A stretch of 17,223 nt of DNA from DASYYE01 sp035946955. Lineage in GTDB: Bacteria; Actinomycetota; Actinomycetes; Streptosporangiales; Streptosporangiaceae. The stretch covers positions 1 to 17,223 of the forward strand of contig DASYYE010000057.1 in the NCBI GenBank assembly GCA_035946955.1, written 5' to 3'. The translations under genes and the position numbers were made by a program. A model generated the notes under the pieces. It saw only the letters and a program-made list of their open reading frames with translations, made no database searches and was not told the DNA's origin. Below are positions 7,348-14,098 of the stretch, one piece after another; position 1 is the stretch's first letter, and every line of letters starts with the position of its first letter.

Positions 7348-8547
7348 TCACCAGGCGGTCGGGAGCGCGGCCAGTCCTCGCACCGCCATGCCGCTCTTCC
7401 ATTCCAGCTCCGACTCGGGCACCGCCAGCCGCAGGTCGGGGAAGCGTTGCAGCAGCGCGGTCAGCGCGGTCTGGATGTCCAGCCGGGCCAGCGGCGCACC
7501 GAGGCAGTGGTGGGCGCCGTGCCCGAACCCGAGCTGGCCCTGGGCGTCGCGGGTGATGTCGAGGCGGTCGGCGTCCGCGTACCTGCGCGGGTCGCGGTTG
7601 GCGGCGTGCTTGGCCAGCAGGACCGGCTCGCCGGCCCGTACCGTGCCGCCGCTGAGCTCGACGTCCTCCAGGGCGTACCGGGGTAGTACGTCGGAGACCG
7701 CGAGCAACGGTACCCAGCGCATCAGCTCCTCGATGGCTCCGGGCATCAGGTCCGGCCGGGAACGCAGCAGGGCGAGCTGGTCGGGGTGGGTCAGGAGAGC
7801 GTACGTGAAGTTGACGATCTGGCTGGCCGTCGATTCGTACCCAGCGGCGAGGATCACCAAGGTCAGCTGGACCACCTCGTCCTCTGTGAGCCGGTCGCCT
7901 TCGTCCGACGCGATCACCAGCGCACCGAGCAGGTCAGCGGTAGGCGTCTGGCGTCGCTGCGCCGCCAGGTCGGTCAGGTATCCCGCGAGCTGGCCGATGT
8001 ACCCACCGCGCTGCTCGGGGGTCAGCGCGGTCACCGACATCCACGCGCCGACCCAGTCCCGGAACTGGTCGCGGTCGGCGTAGGGCACTCCGATCAGCTC
8101 GCAGATCATCAGGCCGGGCAGCGGGATCGCGAGCGCCTGCGCCAGGTCCGCCGGCGGCCCCGCCTTGACCATCTCGTCGATCAGCCCGCCCGTGATCTGC
8201 TCGGCCCGGCTGCGTAGCTGCTCGACCCGGCGTGCAGTGAACGCCTTGGCGACCAGCCGGCGCAGCCGGGTGTGGTCCGGGGGATCCTGGTCGGTCAGGA
8301 TGCCTCCGTACCGCTGGGGGGTCAGCCGGGGTACGTCGCGCACCGCCGCCTCGGCCAGACTGAACCGCGCGTCACCCAGCGCGGCACGCACGTCGTCGTA
8401 ACGGGTCAGCAGCCAGCCTTCCTCGCCGTAGGGCAGTTTCACCCGGGCGAGCGGCTCGTGCTCCTGCAGCCAGAAGTAGATCGGATTGATCACAAGCCCG
8501 TGTACAGGACCGAACGGGTACAACCGCACCGTGGTCGTGTCTGCCAT
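7348..8547 (-). CDS. Cytochrome P450 (bacterial class I), second gene of the operon
   Basis: 399 residues, soluble. The I-helix oxygen-activation motif is AAGYESTAS (about 234-242, acidic residue E238 and T240). The ExxR motif is ELMR (274-277). The heme loop is FGHGAHHCLGAPLAR (341-355) with Cys348 as the heme ligand. All key residues are intact. Such enzymes insert oxygen into small hydrophobic molecules, commonly in secondary metabolism or catabolism, using ferredoxin and ferredoxin reductase; the substrate cannot be read from sequence. Start at 8547 chosen because AAGGAGG (8553-8559) lies 5 bases upstream; an in-frame ATG at 8577 lacks such a site. It follows the other P450 gene after 163 bases on the same strand and is followed by the truncated ferredoxin. 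Length is normal for the family. Confidence 0.95.
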   Translation of the reverse strand: MADTTTVRLYPFGPVHGLVINPIYFWLQEHEPLARVKLPYGEEGWLLTRYDDVRAALGDARFSLAEAAVRDVPRLTPQRYGGILTDQDPPDHTRLRRLVAKAFTARRVEQLRSRAEQITGGLIDEMVKAGPPADLAQALAIPLPGLMICELIGVPYADRDQFRDWVGAWMSVTALTPEQRGGYIGQLAGYLTDLAAQRRQTPTADLLGALVIASDEGDRLTEDEVVQLTLVILAAGYESTASQIVNFTYALLTHPDQLALLRSRPDLMPGAIEELMRWVPLLAVSDVLPRYALEDVELSGGTVRAGEPVLLAKHAANRDPRRYADADRLDITRDAQGQLGFGHGAHHCLGAPLARLDIQTALTALLQRFPDLRLAVPESELEWKSGMAVRGLAALPTAW

Positions 8548-8659
8548 GACCGCCTCCTTGAGACCGGATGTCGGCATCTGTCATCCTTGCCCTCACCGAT
8601 CGGTCACGGAATCGGCCGGGGCTCGACGCCGCTGGGGCCAGGAACTTCGGCGTCCGGGT

Positions 8660-8673
8660 ACCCAGACCTGGGT
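8660..8673. promoter_or_regulatory. Short palindrome in the spacer between the two P450 genes
   Basis: ACCCAG (8660-8665) and CTGGGT (8668-8673) are perfect inverted arms with a 2-base centre. They lie in the 163-base spacer, 113 bases before the second P450 start. It could be an operator or a small intercistronic hairpin. The arms are short, so confidence is low. The spacer holds no ORF. Confidence 0.25.
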
Positions 8674-8710
8674 TCCTCATTGCGCAGAGGGGTAGCGAGC
8701 CTCCCGCGGG

Positions 8711-9949
8711 TCATTGGGTGAGCCGCACCGGCAGGGTCTGGTGGGCGTAGAAGACGAACCCCGGGGACGGCTTGAGCTCCTCCGGCGCTACCGCGAGGGT
8801 CATGTCGGGGAACCGCTCGAACAGCGCCGACAACGCGATGCGCGCCTCCATCCGGGCCAGCGGCGCGCCCAGGCAGAAGTGCGGTCCGTGGCCGAAGGTC
8901 AGGTGCTCCTTGTCAGGGCGGGTGACGTCGAAGTCCTTGGCGGTGTCGCCGTGCAGTTCGGGATCGCGGCCGGCCGCGCCGAACGCGATGAGGATCGGCT
9001 CGCCCGCCGCGATGGTCAGACCGTCGAGTTCGACGTCCTCGACGGCGAACCGCAGCGGTATGTACTCGACCGGACTGAGCGCGCGCAGCGTCTCCTCCAC
9101 CACGTCGTCCCACGACGCCTTGCCCGCGGTGACAAGGGCGAGTTGGCCGGGTCTGGTGAGCATGGCGGTGACGGCGTTGTCGATGAAGTCGGCCGTGGTC
9201 TGAAGGCCGCCGCCGATGAGGGTCAGGACGGTGCTTTCCAGTTCGGCCTCGGTCAGCTGCGAGCCTTCCTCGTCGCGTGCCGCGATGAGGCCGCTGGTAA
9301 GGTCGTCGCCCGGCGCCTCACGCATGATCTGGATCAGCCGCTGTACCGTCTGCTGGGTCCGGATCGCCAACGCGACAGCCTGTTCCGGTGTCGCCGAGGT
9401 GTCGAGGAGGCCACCGCTCATTTCATGCCACGCAGCGCGTTCGCCTTCGGGTACGCCGAACATCGCGAAGATGACCTCGGCGGGTATCTGGTCGGCGTAC
9501 GTCGTGCGCAGGTCCACCACCTGCCCGGGCGGGTACGCGGCCAATTCGTCGAGCGCGTCAGCGACGATCCGCTCGACAACCGGCCGCATGCCCTCGGTGC
9601 GCCGGGCCGTGAACGCCTTGGCGACGAGCTTGCGCAGCCGGGTGTGCTCGGCACCGTACGCGCTGACCATGCTGTCGAAGATGACCCAGCCGATCAGTGG
9701 CCAGTCGGACGGGATCTCGCCGTTGCGCAGCGCGGGCCAGTGCTCGCGGGCGTTCTTGGAGACCCGCGGGTCGGTCAGCAGCTGGCGCATCAGCTTGTAG
9801 CTGGTGATGGTCCAGGCGACTACACCACCTGGCAATTCGACGCGGGTCGCCGTGCCCTGCGCGCGGATGCGGTCGGACTCGCCGTGGATGTCACTGCCGG
9901 TCGGATCGATGACCAGCGGCCGCGGGGCGTCTGACTGCGGGCCGTTCAT
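8711..9949 (-). CDS. Cytochrome P450 (bacterial class I), first gene of the operon
   Basis: 412 residues, soluble. The I-helix region is GGGLQTTADF (246-255): the usual acid-alcohol pair is here Gln250-Thr251 (or Thr252), so the acidic residue normally before the Thr is missing. ExxR is ETLR (286-289). The heme loop is FGHGPHFCLGAPLAR (352-366) with ligand Cys359. The first residues, DPTGSDIHGESDRIRAQG, and the sequence as a whole suggest a secondary-metabolism type P450. The start at 9949 has GAGGAG 9 bases upstream; the longer in-frame start at 10069 would run through the promoter region and is rejected. It differs enough from its neighbour P450 not to be a recent duplicate. Substrate unknown. 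Gln in place of the I-helix acid is known in some P450s and can alter proton delivery. Confidence 0.95.
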   Translation of the reverse strand: MNGPQSDAPRPLVIDPTGSDIHGESDRIRAQGTATRVELPGGVVAWTITSYKLMRQLLTDPRVSKNAREHWPALRNGEIPSDWPLIGWVIFDSMVSAYGAEHTRLRKLVAKAFTARRTEGMRPVVERIVADALDELAAYPPGQVVDLRTTYADQIPAEVIFAMFGVPEGERAAWHEMSGGLLDTSATPEQAVALAIRTQQTVQRLIQIMREAPGDDLTSGLIAARDEEGSQLTEAELESTVLTLIGGGLQTTADFIDNAVTAMLTRPGQLALVTAGKASWDDVVEETLRALSPVEYIPLRFAVEDVELDGLTIAAGEPILIAFGAAGRDPELHGDTAKDFDVTRPDKEHLTFGHGPHFCLGAPLARMEARIALSALFERFPDMTLAVAPEELKPSPGFVFYAHQTLPVRLTQ

Positions 9950-9972
9950 CGCAAACCACTCCTCAACAGGCG

Positions 9973-9992
9973 GCGATAACCGATCGTATCGC
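9973..9992. promoter_or_regulatory. Inverted repeat overlapping the P450 operon -10 box (candidate operator)
   Basis: GCGATA (9973-9978) and TATCGC (9987-9992) are perfect inverted arms with an 8-base spacer. The dyad covers the proposed -10 box and lies 24 bases before the first P450 start. A dimeric repressor bound here would block RNA polymerase. No regulator gene is adjacent to the operon. Confidence 0.4.
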
Positions 9993-10012
9993 TGCCCTCG
10001 ACAGCCTGTCAT
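9983..10012 (-). promoter_or_regulatory. Candidate promoter of the P450 operon
   Basis: Read on the - strand: ATGACA (10012-10007), an 18-base spacer, then TACGAT (9988-9983). The -35 matches TTGACA at 5 of 6 positions and the -10 matches TATAAT at 4 of 6. Transcription would begin around 9976, giving a leader of about 25-30 bases that carries the GAGGAG ribosome binding site. Confidence 0.42.
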
Positions 10013-10072
10013 CGGCTGATCGGCGCGTTTATCGCGCGGTGCGGCGCCGACACGGGTACGCCACGACACTCA

Positions 10073-10099
10073 CGCCGACGGACGGCGGGTCCGTCGGCG
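10073..10099. repeat. Strong unexplained hairpin upstream of the P450 promoter
   Basis: Perfect 11-base arms CGCCGACGGAC (10073-10083) and GTCCGTCGGCG (10089-10099) around GGCGG. It lies about 60 bases upstream of the P450 promoter and about 130 bases beyond the end of the next upstream gene, which already has its own hairpin at 10230-10258. It may be a second, back-up terminator shielding the P450 promoter from read-through. No T-run is present. Bases 9993-10275 hold no credible gene. Confidence 0.5.
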
Positions 10100-10229
10100 A
10101 CTGGAGTCATGGACCCAGACGCTCCACCACGTCAGCAGCCACACGCCGGACTGACCGCGCGACAACAGCGAGGACGGGATCCCAGCTCCGCCGCATCGGG
10201 ACGGCCCTGGCCTCGGACAGCTGACCATC

Positions 10230-10258
10230 CGGCCGCCCGTGGGCACACCGGGCGGCCG
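10230..10258 (-). terminator. Hairpin terminator of the G1 peptidase gene
   Basis: Perfect 10-base arms CGGCCGCCCG (10230-10239) and CGGGCGGCCG (10249-10258) with a 9-base loop. It begins 17 bases after the stop codon of the - strand peptidase gene. No T-run follows. Confidence 0.65.
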
Positions 10259-10275
10259 CTGGGGTTCGCGGGGGG

Positions 10276-11100
10276 TCAGCAGGCGTTCAGCCAGGTGACG
10301 CCGAAGTCGTCACTGTTGGCGAGGCCGGACGCCGAGTCGCACAGCGTGGCGCTTGTATGGTCCTTGGTGATGTCGAACTGGCTGACGGTGTAGGGGGCGG
10401 TTTCGTAGGAGCCGACCGGCTTGCCGTCGATAGCGAAGCCGGTGAACGACTGTGCACCGGCCCACTGGCTGAGGTGAGGCGCCGCCTTCTCCAGCACCGC
10501 CTCGGCGTTGGCGTTCTTGGCCGTGACGGACTTCGTGACCGTGCGGGTCCAGTTCCTGGTGGTGTTGTGGAGTGTCAGGGTGTAGCTGGCACCGCTGTGG
10601 GTGACGGTGGCGGTGAACTGGTCGCCCGGCTCGACGTCCTTGTAGATGACGTTGACGCCTGCTGGGTAGAACTCCCACCAGGCGTAGTAGACCGGTGTGG
10701 CCCCGGCGCAGTCGCCGGAGGTGCCGATCTGCTCCACCGTGTTGGTGGTGTAGCCGTCGAGACCCACCCACGGCGACATGTCGGTGGTGCCGTCACCCTT
10801 GGTGCAGGTGACCTTCGCCTCGGTCCAGGCCGCCGTGACGGTGCTGAACATGCCGCCACTGACCACGTAGCCGGACCAGTTGATGGAGTAGCAGAGGTCA
10901 TGGCTGGGGCCCACAACCGTGCACGGGATCGCAGCCTCGGCCAGCCCGCCGGGCGCGGGCAGCCGCGGCACCGCGGCCCGCGCGGCATGTGTGCCGGGGC
11001 CCGCCGCCAGCGCCGACCCGGCCGCCATCACCGGGGACGCCACCGCGGAACCTGCCGCCAGCGCTAAACCCGCCAGCGGGATCATCCATCGCCTCACCAT
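10276..11100 (-). CDS. Secreted G1-family (eqolisin) glutamic peptidase
   Basis: 274 residues. Signal peptide: MVRRWM, then a long Ala-rich hydrophobic core, with likely cleavage near residue 39 (THA/AR). The mature part shows the G1 plan: NWSGYV (74-79), SPWVGLDG (109-116), TVEQIGT (121-127), YYAWWEFYP (138-146) and NANAEAVLE (196-204). In this family the catalytic pair is a Gln and a Glu; Q124 and E200 are the best candidates by position, with E204 as an alternative. Residues around E200 differ from the usual AEWI (here AEAV), so activity is likely but not certain. Several Cys (60, 70, 99, 131, 254, 274) suggest disulfides. Start at 11100 chosen because GAAGGAG lies 8 bases upstream and the signal peptide begins there. 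Known members are pepstatin-insensitive acid endopeptidases. It is divergent from an S53 peptidase gene about 0.95 kb away. Confidence 0.85.
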   Translation of the reverse strand: MVRRWMIPLAGLALAAGSAVASPVMAAGSALAAGPGTHAARAAVPRLPAPGGLAEAAIPCTVVGPSHDLCYSINWSGYVVSGGMFSTVTAAWTEAKVTCTKGDGTTDMSPWVGLDGYTTNTVEQIGTSGDCAGATPVYYAWWEFYPAGVNVIYKDVEPGDQFTATVTHSGASYTLTLHNTTRNWTRTVTKSVTAKNANAEAVLEKAAPHLSQWAGAQSFTGFAIDGKPVGSYETAPYTVSQFDITKDHTSATLCDSASGLANSDDFGVTWLNAC

Positions 11101-11299
11101 GTGCAGGGCTCCTTCGTGCGCGAGGGCAGCCAAATCCCCCTGCAAGGACACCGACGTCCCGGACAGGCCTGCCGGAGTTACGCCGACTGTACTGGTGCTT
11201 CCTCGTCCCGGACCAGACGCCGGGTACCACCCGAGGTTGCCCAAGGGCGCCCGGCCAATGGTGACCACGATGACGGCTGGCGTGCTCAGTCTCGTGAGC

Positions 11300-11561
11300 G
11301 GTAGAGCTGTCTTTGACCATCAGCAGGTAGTGCGCCTGCTTGTCCTCCACCAGGAAGGTGGCGTGGGAGCTCTGGTCCGCCACCGCGAGCAGGTGGGCGG
11401 CCTGGCCATCCGCGCTGGCGTGGCGGGTGCCCCGCAGCGGCTTACGGTCCGCAGCCAGCGGCCGCCTCCCGCCCGGCTCCCCAGCCGCTGGCCACCCGCA
11501 GCCGCCCGGCCAGCCGCGACCCGATCGCCGCGTCCAGCGCCAACACCATCAAACGGGCATC
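11300..11561 (-). pseudogene. Decayed ISAs1-family transposase
   Basis: On the - strand, GRRPLAADRKPLRGTRH (11470-11420) matches the ISAs1 hallmark that is normally VAVDGKTLRG. It continues as DGQAAHLLAVADQ (down to about 11372) and then jumps to HATFLVEDKQAHYLLMVKDS (about 11365-11306), the QREHAxFLVExKxAHYLLxVK block. In full transposases about 45-60 residues separate these blocks, so an internal piece is missing while the frame is kept. Upstream, the start-side piece ALDAAIGSRLAGR (about 11537-11499) is in another frame, so a frameshift is also present. Two positions of the DGK motif are changed (ADRK). No terminal inverted repeats or target duplication are visible. The element is dead. 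The rest of 11101-11641 shows only the upstream region of the G1 gene and a T-rich patch at about 11610-11640. Confidence 0.6.
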
Positions 11562-11641
11562 ACACCACTTTGACGGGGGCTGGAGTTGCCGCGGTTGCCG
11601 TTCAGCGAATTCTGTTTGGTTCTGTTGTTTTTTGATAGGTA

Positions 11642-11671
11642 TTGACGTTGTCTGTCATGTGGTGGTAGGAA
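11642..11671 (+). promoter_or_regulatory. Candidate promoter for the S53 peptidase transcript
   Basis: TTGACG (11642-11647), an 18-base spacer, then TAGGAA (11666-11671), directly after a T-rich patch. This is a good match to actinobacterial housekeeping promoters. The start would be near 11679, leaving a leader of about 370 bases before the peptidase start at 12051. Confidence 0.45.
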
Positions 11672-11755
11672 ATGGCCAGGATCAGCTAGCTGGCTTTCTC
11701 CCACTCGCGCCAGGGTGCATGCGCGACCCTAGTGAGTCTTCAGGAGGTGACCGGC

Positions 11756-11842
11756 GTGAAGAGGCTGAGGGCCGCGGAGCCGATCAGGCACCGGCCATGG
11801 TCTGGACCACGTGGACAGTCCTGCGGCACTGCCGCGCCCTGA
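11756..11842 (+). CDS. Possible 28-codon leader ORF with a perfect Shine-Dalgarno
   Basis: AGGAGGTGA (11742-11750), fully complementary to the 16S rRNA tail, stands 5 bases before a GTG. The frame gives a basic 28-residue peptide, VKRLRAAEPIRHRPWS followed by 12 more residues, then TGA. No hydrophobic segment and no known family. It lies in the long leader of the S53 peptidase, about 210 bases before that start. It may be a regulatory upstream ORF, a true small protein, or the remains of a larger gene. Only the ribosome binding site argues for it. Confidence 0.3.
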   Translation: MKRLRAAEPIRHRPWSGPRGQSCGTAAP

Positions 11843-12050
11843 CGCGCTCAGTCCCTGAAAGGTGGCCCGTCCGCCCAGGCTGCGGGTGGACGATGCGGCC
11901 TGGTCATCAAAGGTGCGTCAGCCTACCGGTGTCAAGACCAGGTGCCGGATTTCAGCCACGACATCACACAGCCGGGTCATTCCGGCCAAGACCGGCGGAG
12001 CTATCTGCCCACGCCACGGGAAATACCCACTCCACCGAGAGGACACCAGG

Positions 12051-13400
12051 TTGCAGGATCACAAGCACCGCGGTAGGACGGCCCGGTGCCGCACATTGGC
12101 CGTCATCACGCCGATCGCGCTCATAACCGGAGGGCTCGCCGTAAGCCAGGCGACTGGCCTGGCGTCCATTGCCGCTGCCGCCGCCGCGTCAGCACCGGCA
12201 TCCCATTTCACCTATCCCTGCGGCGATACCTTCAGGCCAGGCAAGTTCCGGTGCCTCGTCATCAAGAACACCGCCGCCCATCCGGACGCGCAGACCGTAC
12301 GGCCCGGCGCGATCCCCGCAGGCAAAGGCTACGGGCCCTCACAATTGCAGTCCGCCTACGGCCTCACTGCGGCGTCCGCTGCTGACGGTTCGGGTACGAC
12401 CGTTGCCATTGTTGACGCCTTCGATGACCCGACTGCCGCCAGCGACCTCGCCACGTACCGGGCCGCGGCAGGGCTGCCCCCCCTGACGCCCGGTCAGTTC
12501 ACCAAGTACAACCAGGAGGGCCAGACCTCTCCGCTGCCCGCTGAGTCACCAATCAGTGACGACTGGACCCTGGAGGAGGCCCTCGACGTCGACATGGTCT
12601 CGGCGATCTGCCCACTGTGCAAGATCGACTTGGTCGAGGCCGACAACGACACCGGCGATGGCCTGTTCATCGCCGAGCAGTCGGCTGCCACTGTGCTGGG
12701 CGCGAAGTACATCTCCAACAGCTGGGGCGAAAGCGAGTTGTCCGCCGAAACCAGCGACGACTCCAAGTACTTCAGCGTGCCGGGGGTTGTCTACACCGCG
12801 GCCTCCGGTGACGCCGCCTATGCCGGTGGCCGGATCTACCCGGCCACCTCCCCGCACGTGGTCTCGGTCGGCGGCACCACGCTGAAACGCTCGTCCAACG
12901 CCCGCGGCTGGACCGAGAAAGTCTGGAAACTCTGCTTCCTTGGTCAATGCGAAGGCACCGGGTCAGGCTGTTCCAAATACGAGCCGCAGCCATCGTGGCA
13001 GACGGCCATCTCGATCATTCCGCCTGCCTGCTCGAAGCGTGTGGACAATGACGTCGCCGCCGACGCCGACCCCAGTACCGGCGCCGCGGTCTACGACACG
13101 TCCAACAAGGACGGCGGCTGGAACGAGGTGGGAGGCACCAGCGAGTCGACACCGATAATCGCCTCGGTGTTCGCCCTAGCCGGCAACAACGGCAACGGCG
13201 GCAACAACGCGGCCGACTCGATCTACACCCACACCAGCGACCTGTACGAGGTCACCGCGAGCAACAACGGCAAGTGCACCCATGCCGTCTTGTGCACCGC
13301 CACCGGCGCCCCGAACACCTACAACGGCCCGACGGGCTGGGGCACCCCAGACGGCATCGCCGCGTTCCGGAGCGGCTCCGCCGCCCGGAAGCACGGCTAA
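12051..13400 (+). CDS. Secreted S53-family (sedolisin) serine-carboxyl peptidase
   Basis: 449 residues from a TTG with GAGAGGA 8 bases upstream; the longer open frame from 11862 has no ribosome binding site. Signal peptide: basic RGRTARCR, then a hydrophobic core, with cleavage near the Ala-rich residues 40-50. The catalytic set of S53 is complete: E175 and D179 in WTLEEALDVD, D254 in ASGDAAY, and Ser364 in GGTSESTP. The C-terminal PTGWGTPDG is in the usual place. The region between signal peptide and catalytic domain is only about 60 residues, so the large pro-kumamolisin prodomain of classic sedolisins is missing. Paired cysteines (57/68, 187/190, 305/310 and others) suggest a disulfide-stabilised secreted enzyme. 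Family enzymes are endopeptidases active at low pH. It may share a job with the nearby G1 peptidase. Confidence 0.9.
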   Translation: MQDHKHRGRTARCRTLAVITPIALITGGLAVSQATGLASIAAAAAASAPASHFTYPCGDTFRPGKFRCLVIKNTAAHPDAQTVRPGAIPAGKGYGPSQLQSAYGLTAASAADGSGTTVAIVDAFDDPTAASDLATYRAAAGLPPLTPGQFTKYNQEGQTSPLPAESPISDDWTLEEALDVDMVSAICPLCKIDLVEADNDTGDGLFIAEQSAATVLGAKYISNSWGESELSAETSDDSKYFSVPGVVYTAASGDAAYAGGRIYPATSPHVVSVGGTTLKRSSNARGWTEKVWKLCFLGQCEGTGSGCSKYEPQPSWQTAISIIPPACSKRVDNDVAADADPSTGAAVYDTSNKDGGWNEVGGTSESTPIIASVFALAGNNGNGGNNAADSIYTHTSDLYEVTASNNGKCTHAVLCTATGAPNTYNGPTGWGTPDGIAAFRSGSAARKHG

Positions 13401-13511
13401 CCATCACGATGACCGGGAAGGCCGAGGAGAACGCCACCAGTCCCGCACCGGCACTGTCCTGGTCCCCAACCTGCCGGAACTACCTGCACCACCTGACCGA
13501 TCCGAGGCAAC

Positions 13512-13551
13512 CAGACCGGGCACAGGCCGCCACAGGCTCGCGCCCGGTCTG
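13512..13551 (+). terminator. Hairpin terminator after the S53 peptidase
   Basis: Perfect 10-base arms CAGACCGGGC (13512-13521) and GCCCGGTCTG (13542-13551) around a 20-base loop that contains ACAGGC twice. It lies 111 bases after the stop codon. No T-run follows. Confidence 0.5.
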
Positions 13552-14072
13552 CGGTGACGACAGCACCCCGGGCACACTGTCCTCAAACCGGGTCTCGTCG
13601 AGGGCGAGCGGTATGAGCGACCGGAAAGCACGCCTCACCGTTTCACACCCGGTTTCCGTCTTTTGCTCTGTGTACCTTGGGAGCGTCTAGCGTGGGGGAG
13701 GTGGGGTGTCCCAGTTCGGTCACGCTGACGCCCTCGCCGCCGCCGATGGCCAGCACGGCCCCGGAGGCCGCGAGGGAGGAGATGGTCGTGCGGCGCCGCA
13801 GTGTGCGCGGGCGCCCCGAACGGCGGCGAGGCGTGCCTCGTCTGCGGAACACCGATCACGCAGCGTGAGGCGAAATGCGGGGCACACGGCTCCCTGTCGG
13901 CTCTGTCACGGCTACTCGTTCCCAGGGGGAGCTGACCCCGCGCGTCCCGAGCGCCGCCTGAGCTGAATGTCCTGTTCAGCGCTCCCGCCGACGGTGTCCG
14001 GGACCGTGGCGTGCGTTCGGGGCGGTCCGCGTGTGGCGAATCCGCCGTTGACGGGCTTGCCAAGGGAAGGGG
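13552..14072. other. Long spacer without a supported gene
   Basis: Bases 13401-14094 separate the convergent S53 and hydrolase genes. The only frame with any protein-like feature is on the - strand from about 13852 to 13643: a basic start, then TTISSLAASGAVLAIGGG, which looks like a signal peptide, but no ribosome binding site precedes it and only 33 residues follow before a stop. It could be the stub of a lost exported protein. I see no RNA gene. A 10-base inverted pair (13971-13980 with 14072-14081) is noted separately. Confidence 0.4.
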
Positions 14073-14098
14073 CTGAACAGGTCAGGGTCCTGTATCAG
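14073..14098 (-). terminator. Hairpin at the end of the alpha/beta hydrolase gene
   Basis: On the - strand, CTGATACAGG (14098-14089) pairs with CCTGTTCAG (14081-14073), 9 base pairs with one bulged T and a 7-base loop. The hydrolase stop codon (14097-14095) is inside the first arm. A pyrimidine-rich run follows (CCCCTTCCCTT). Confidence 0.45.

Noticed and set aside
6900..7556. Long + strand frame across the debris zone and the P450 3' end
   Set aside because: Only its first third is protein-like; the rest is the reverse of the P450 gene, whose heme and ExxR motifs prove the other strand.
8714..9934. 406-codon + strand frame opposite the first P450
   Set aside because: Antisense shadow: the - strand carries intact P450 motifs and a ribosome binding site, while this frame has no recognisable domain.
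9950..10069. N-terminal extension of the first P450 to an ATG at 10069
   Set aside because: It would run through the promoter and dyad, has no ribosome binding site, and P450s of this type begin near the 9949 start.
11862..12050. Upstream in-frame extension of the S53 peptidase
   Set aside because: No ribosome binding site and no protein-like sequence; the signal peptide begins just after the TTG at 12051.
13409..13690. Small + strand ORF after the S53 peptidase
   Set aside because: No ribosome binding site, no domain, and the terminator hairpin lies inside it.
13643..13852. Small - strand ORF with a signal-like hydrophobic stretch
   Set aside because: No ribosome binding site, unsupported GTG start and only about 33 residues after the hydrophobic part; too weak to call a gene.
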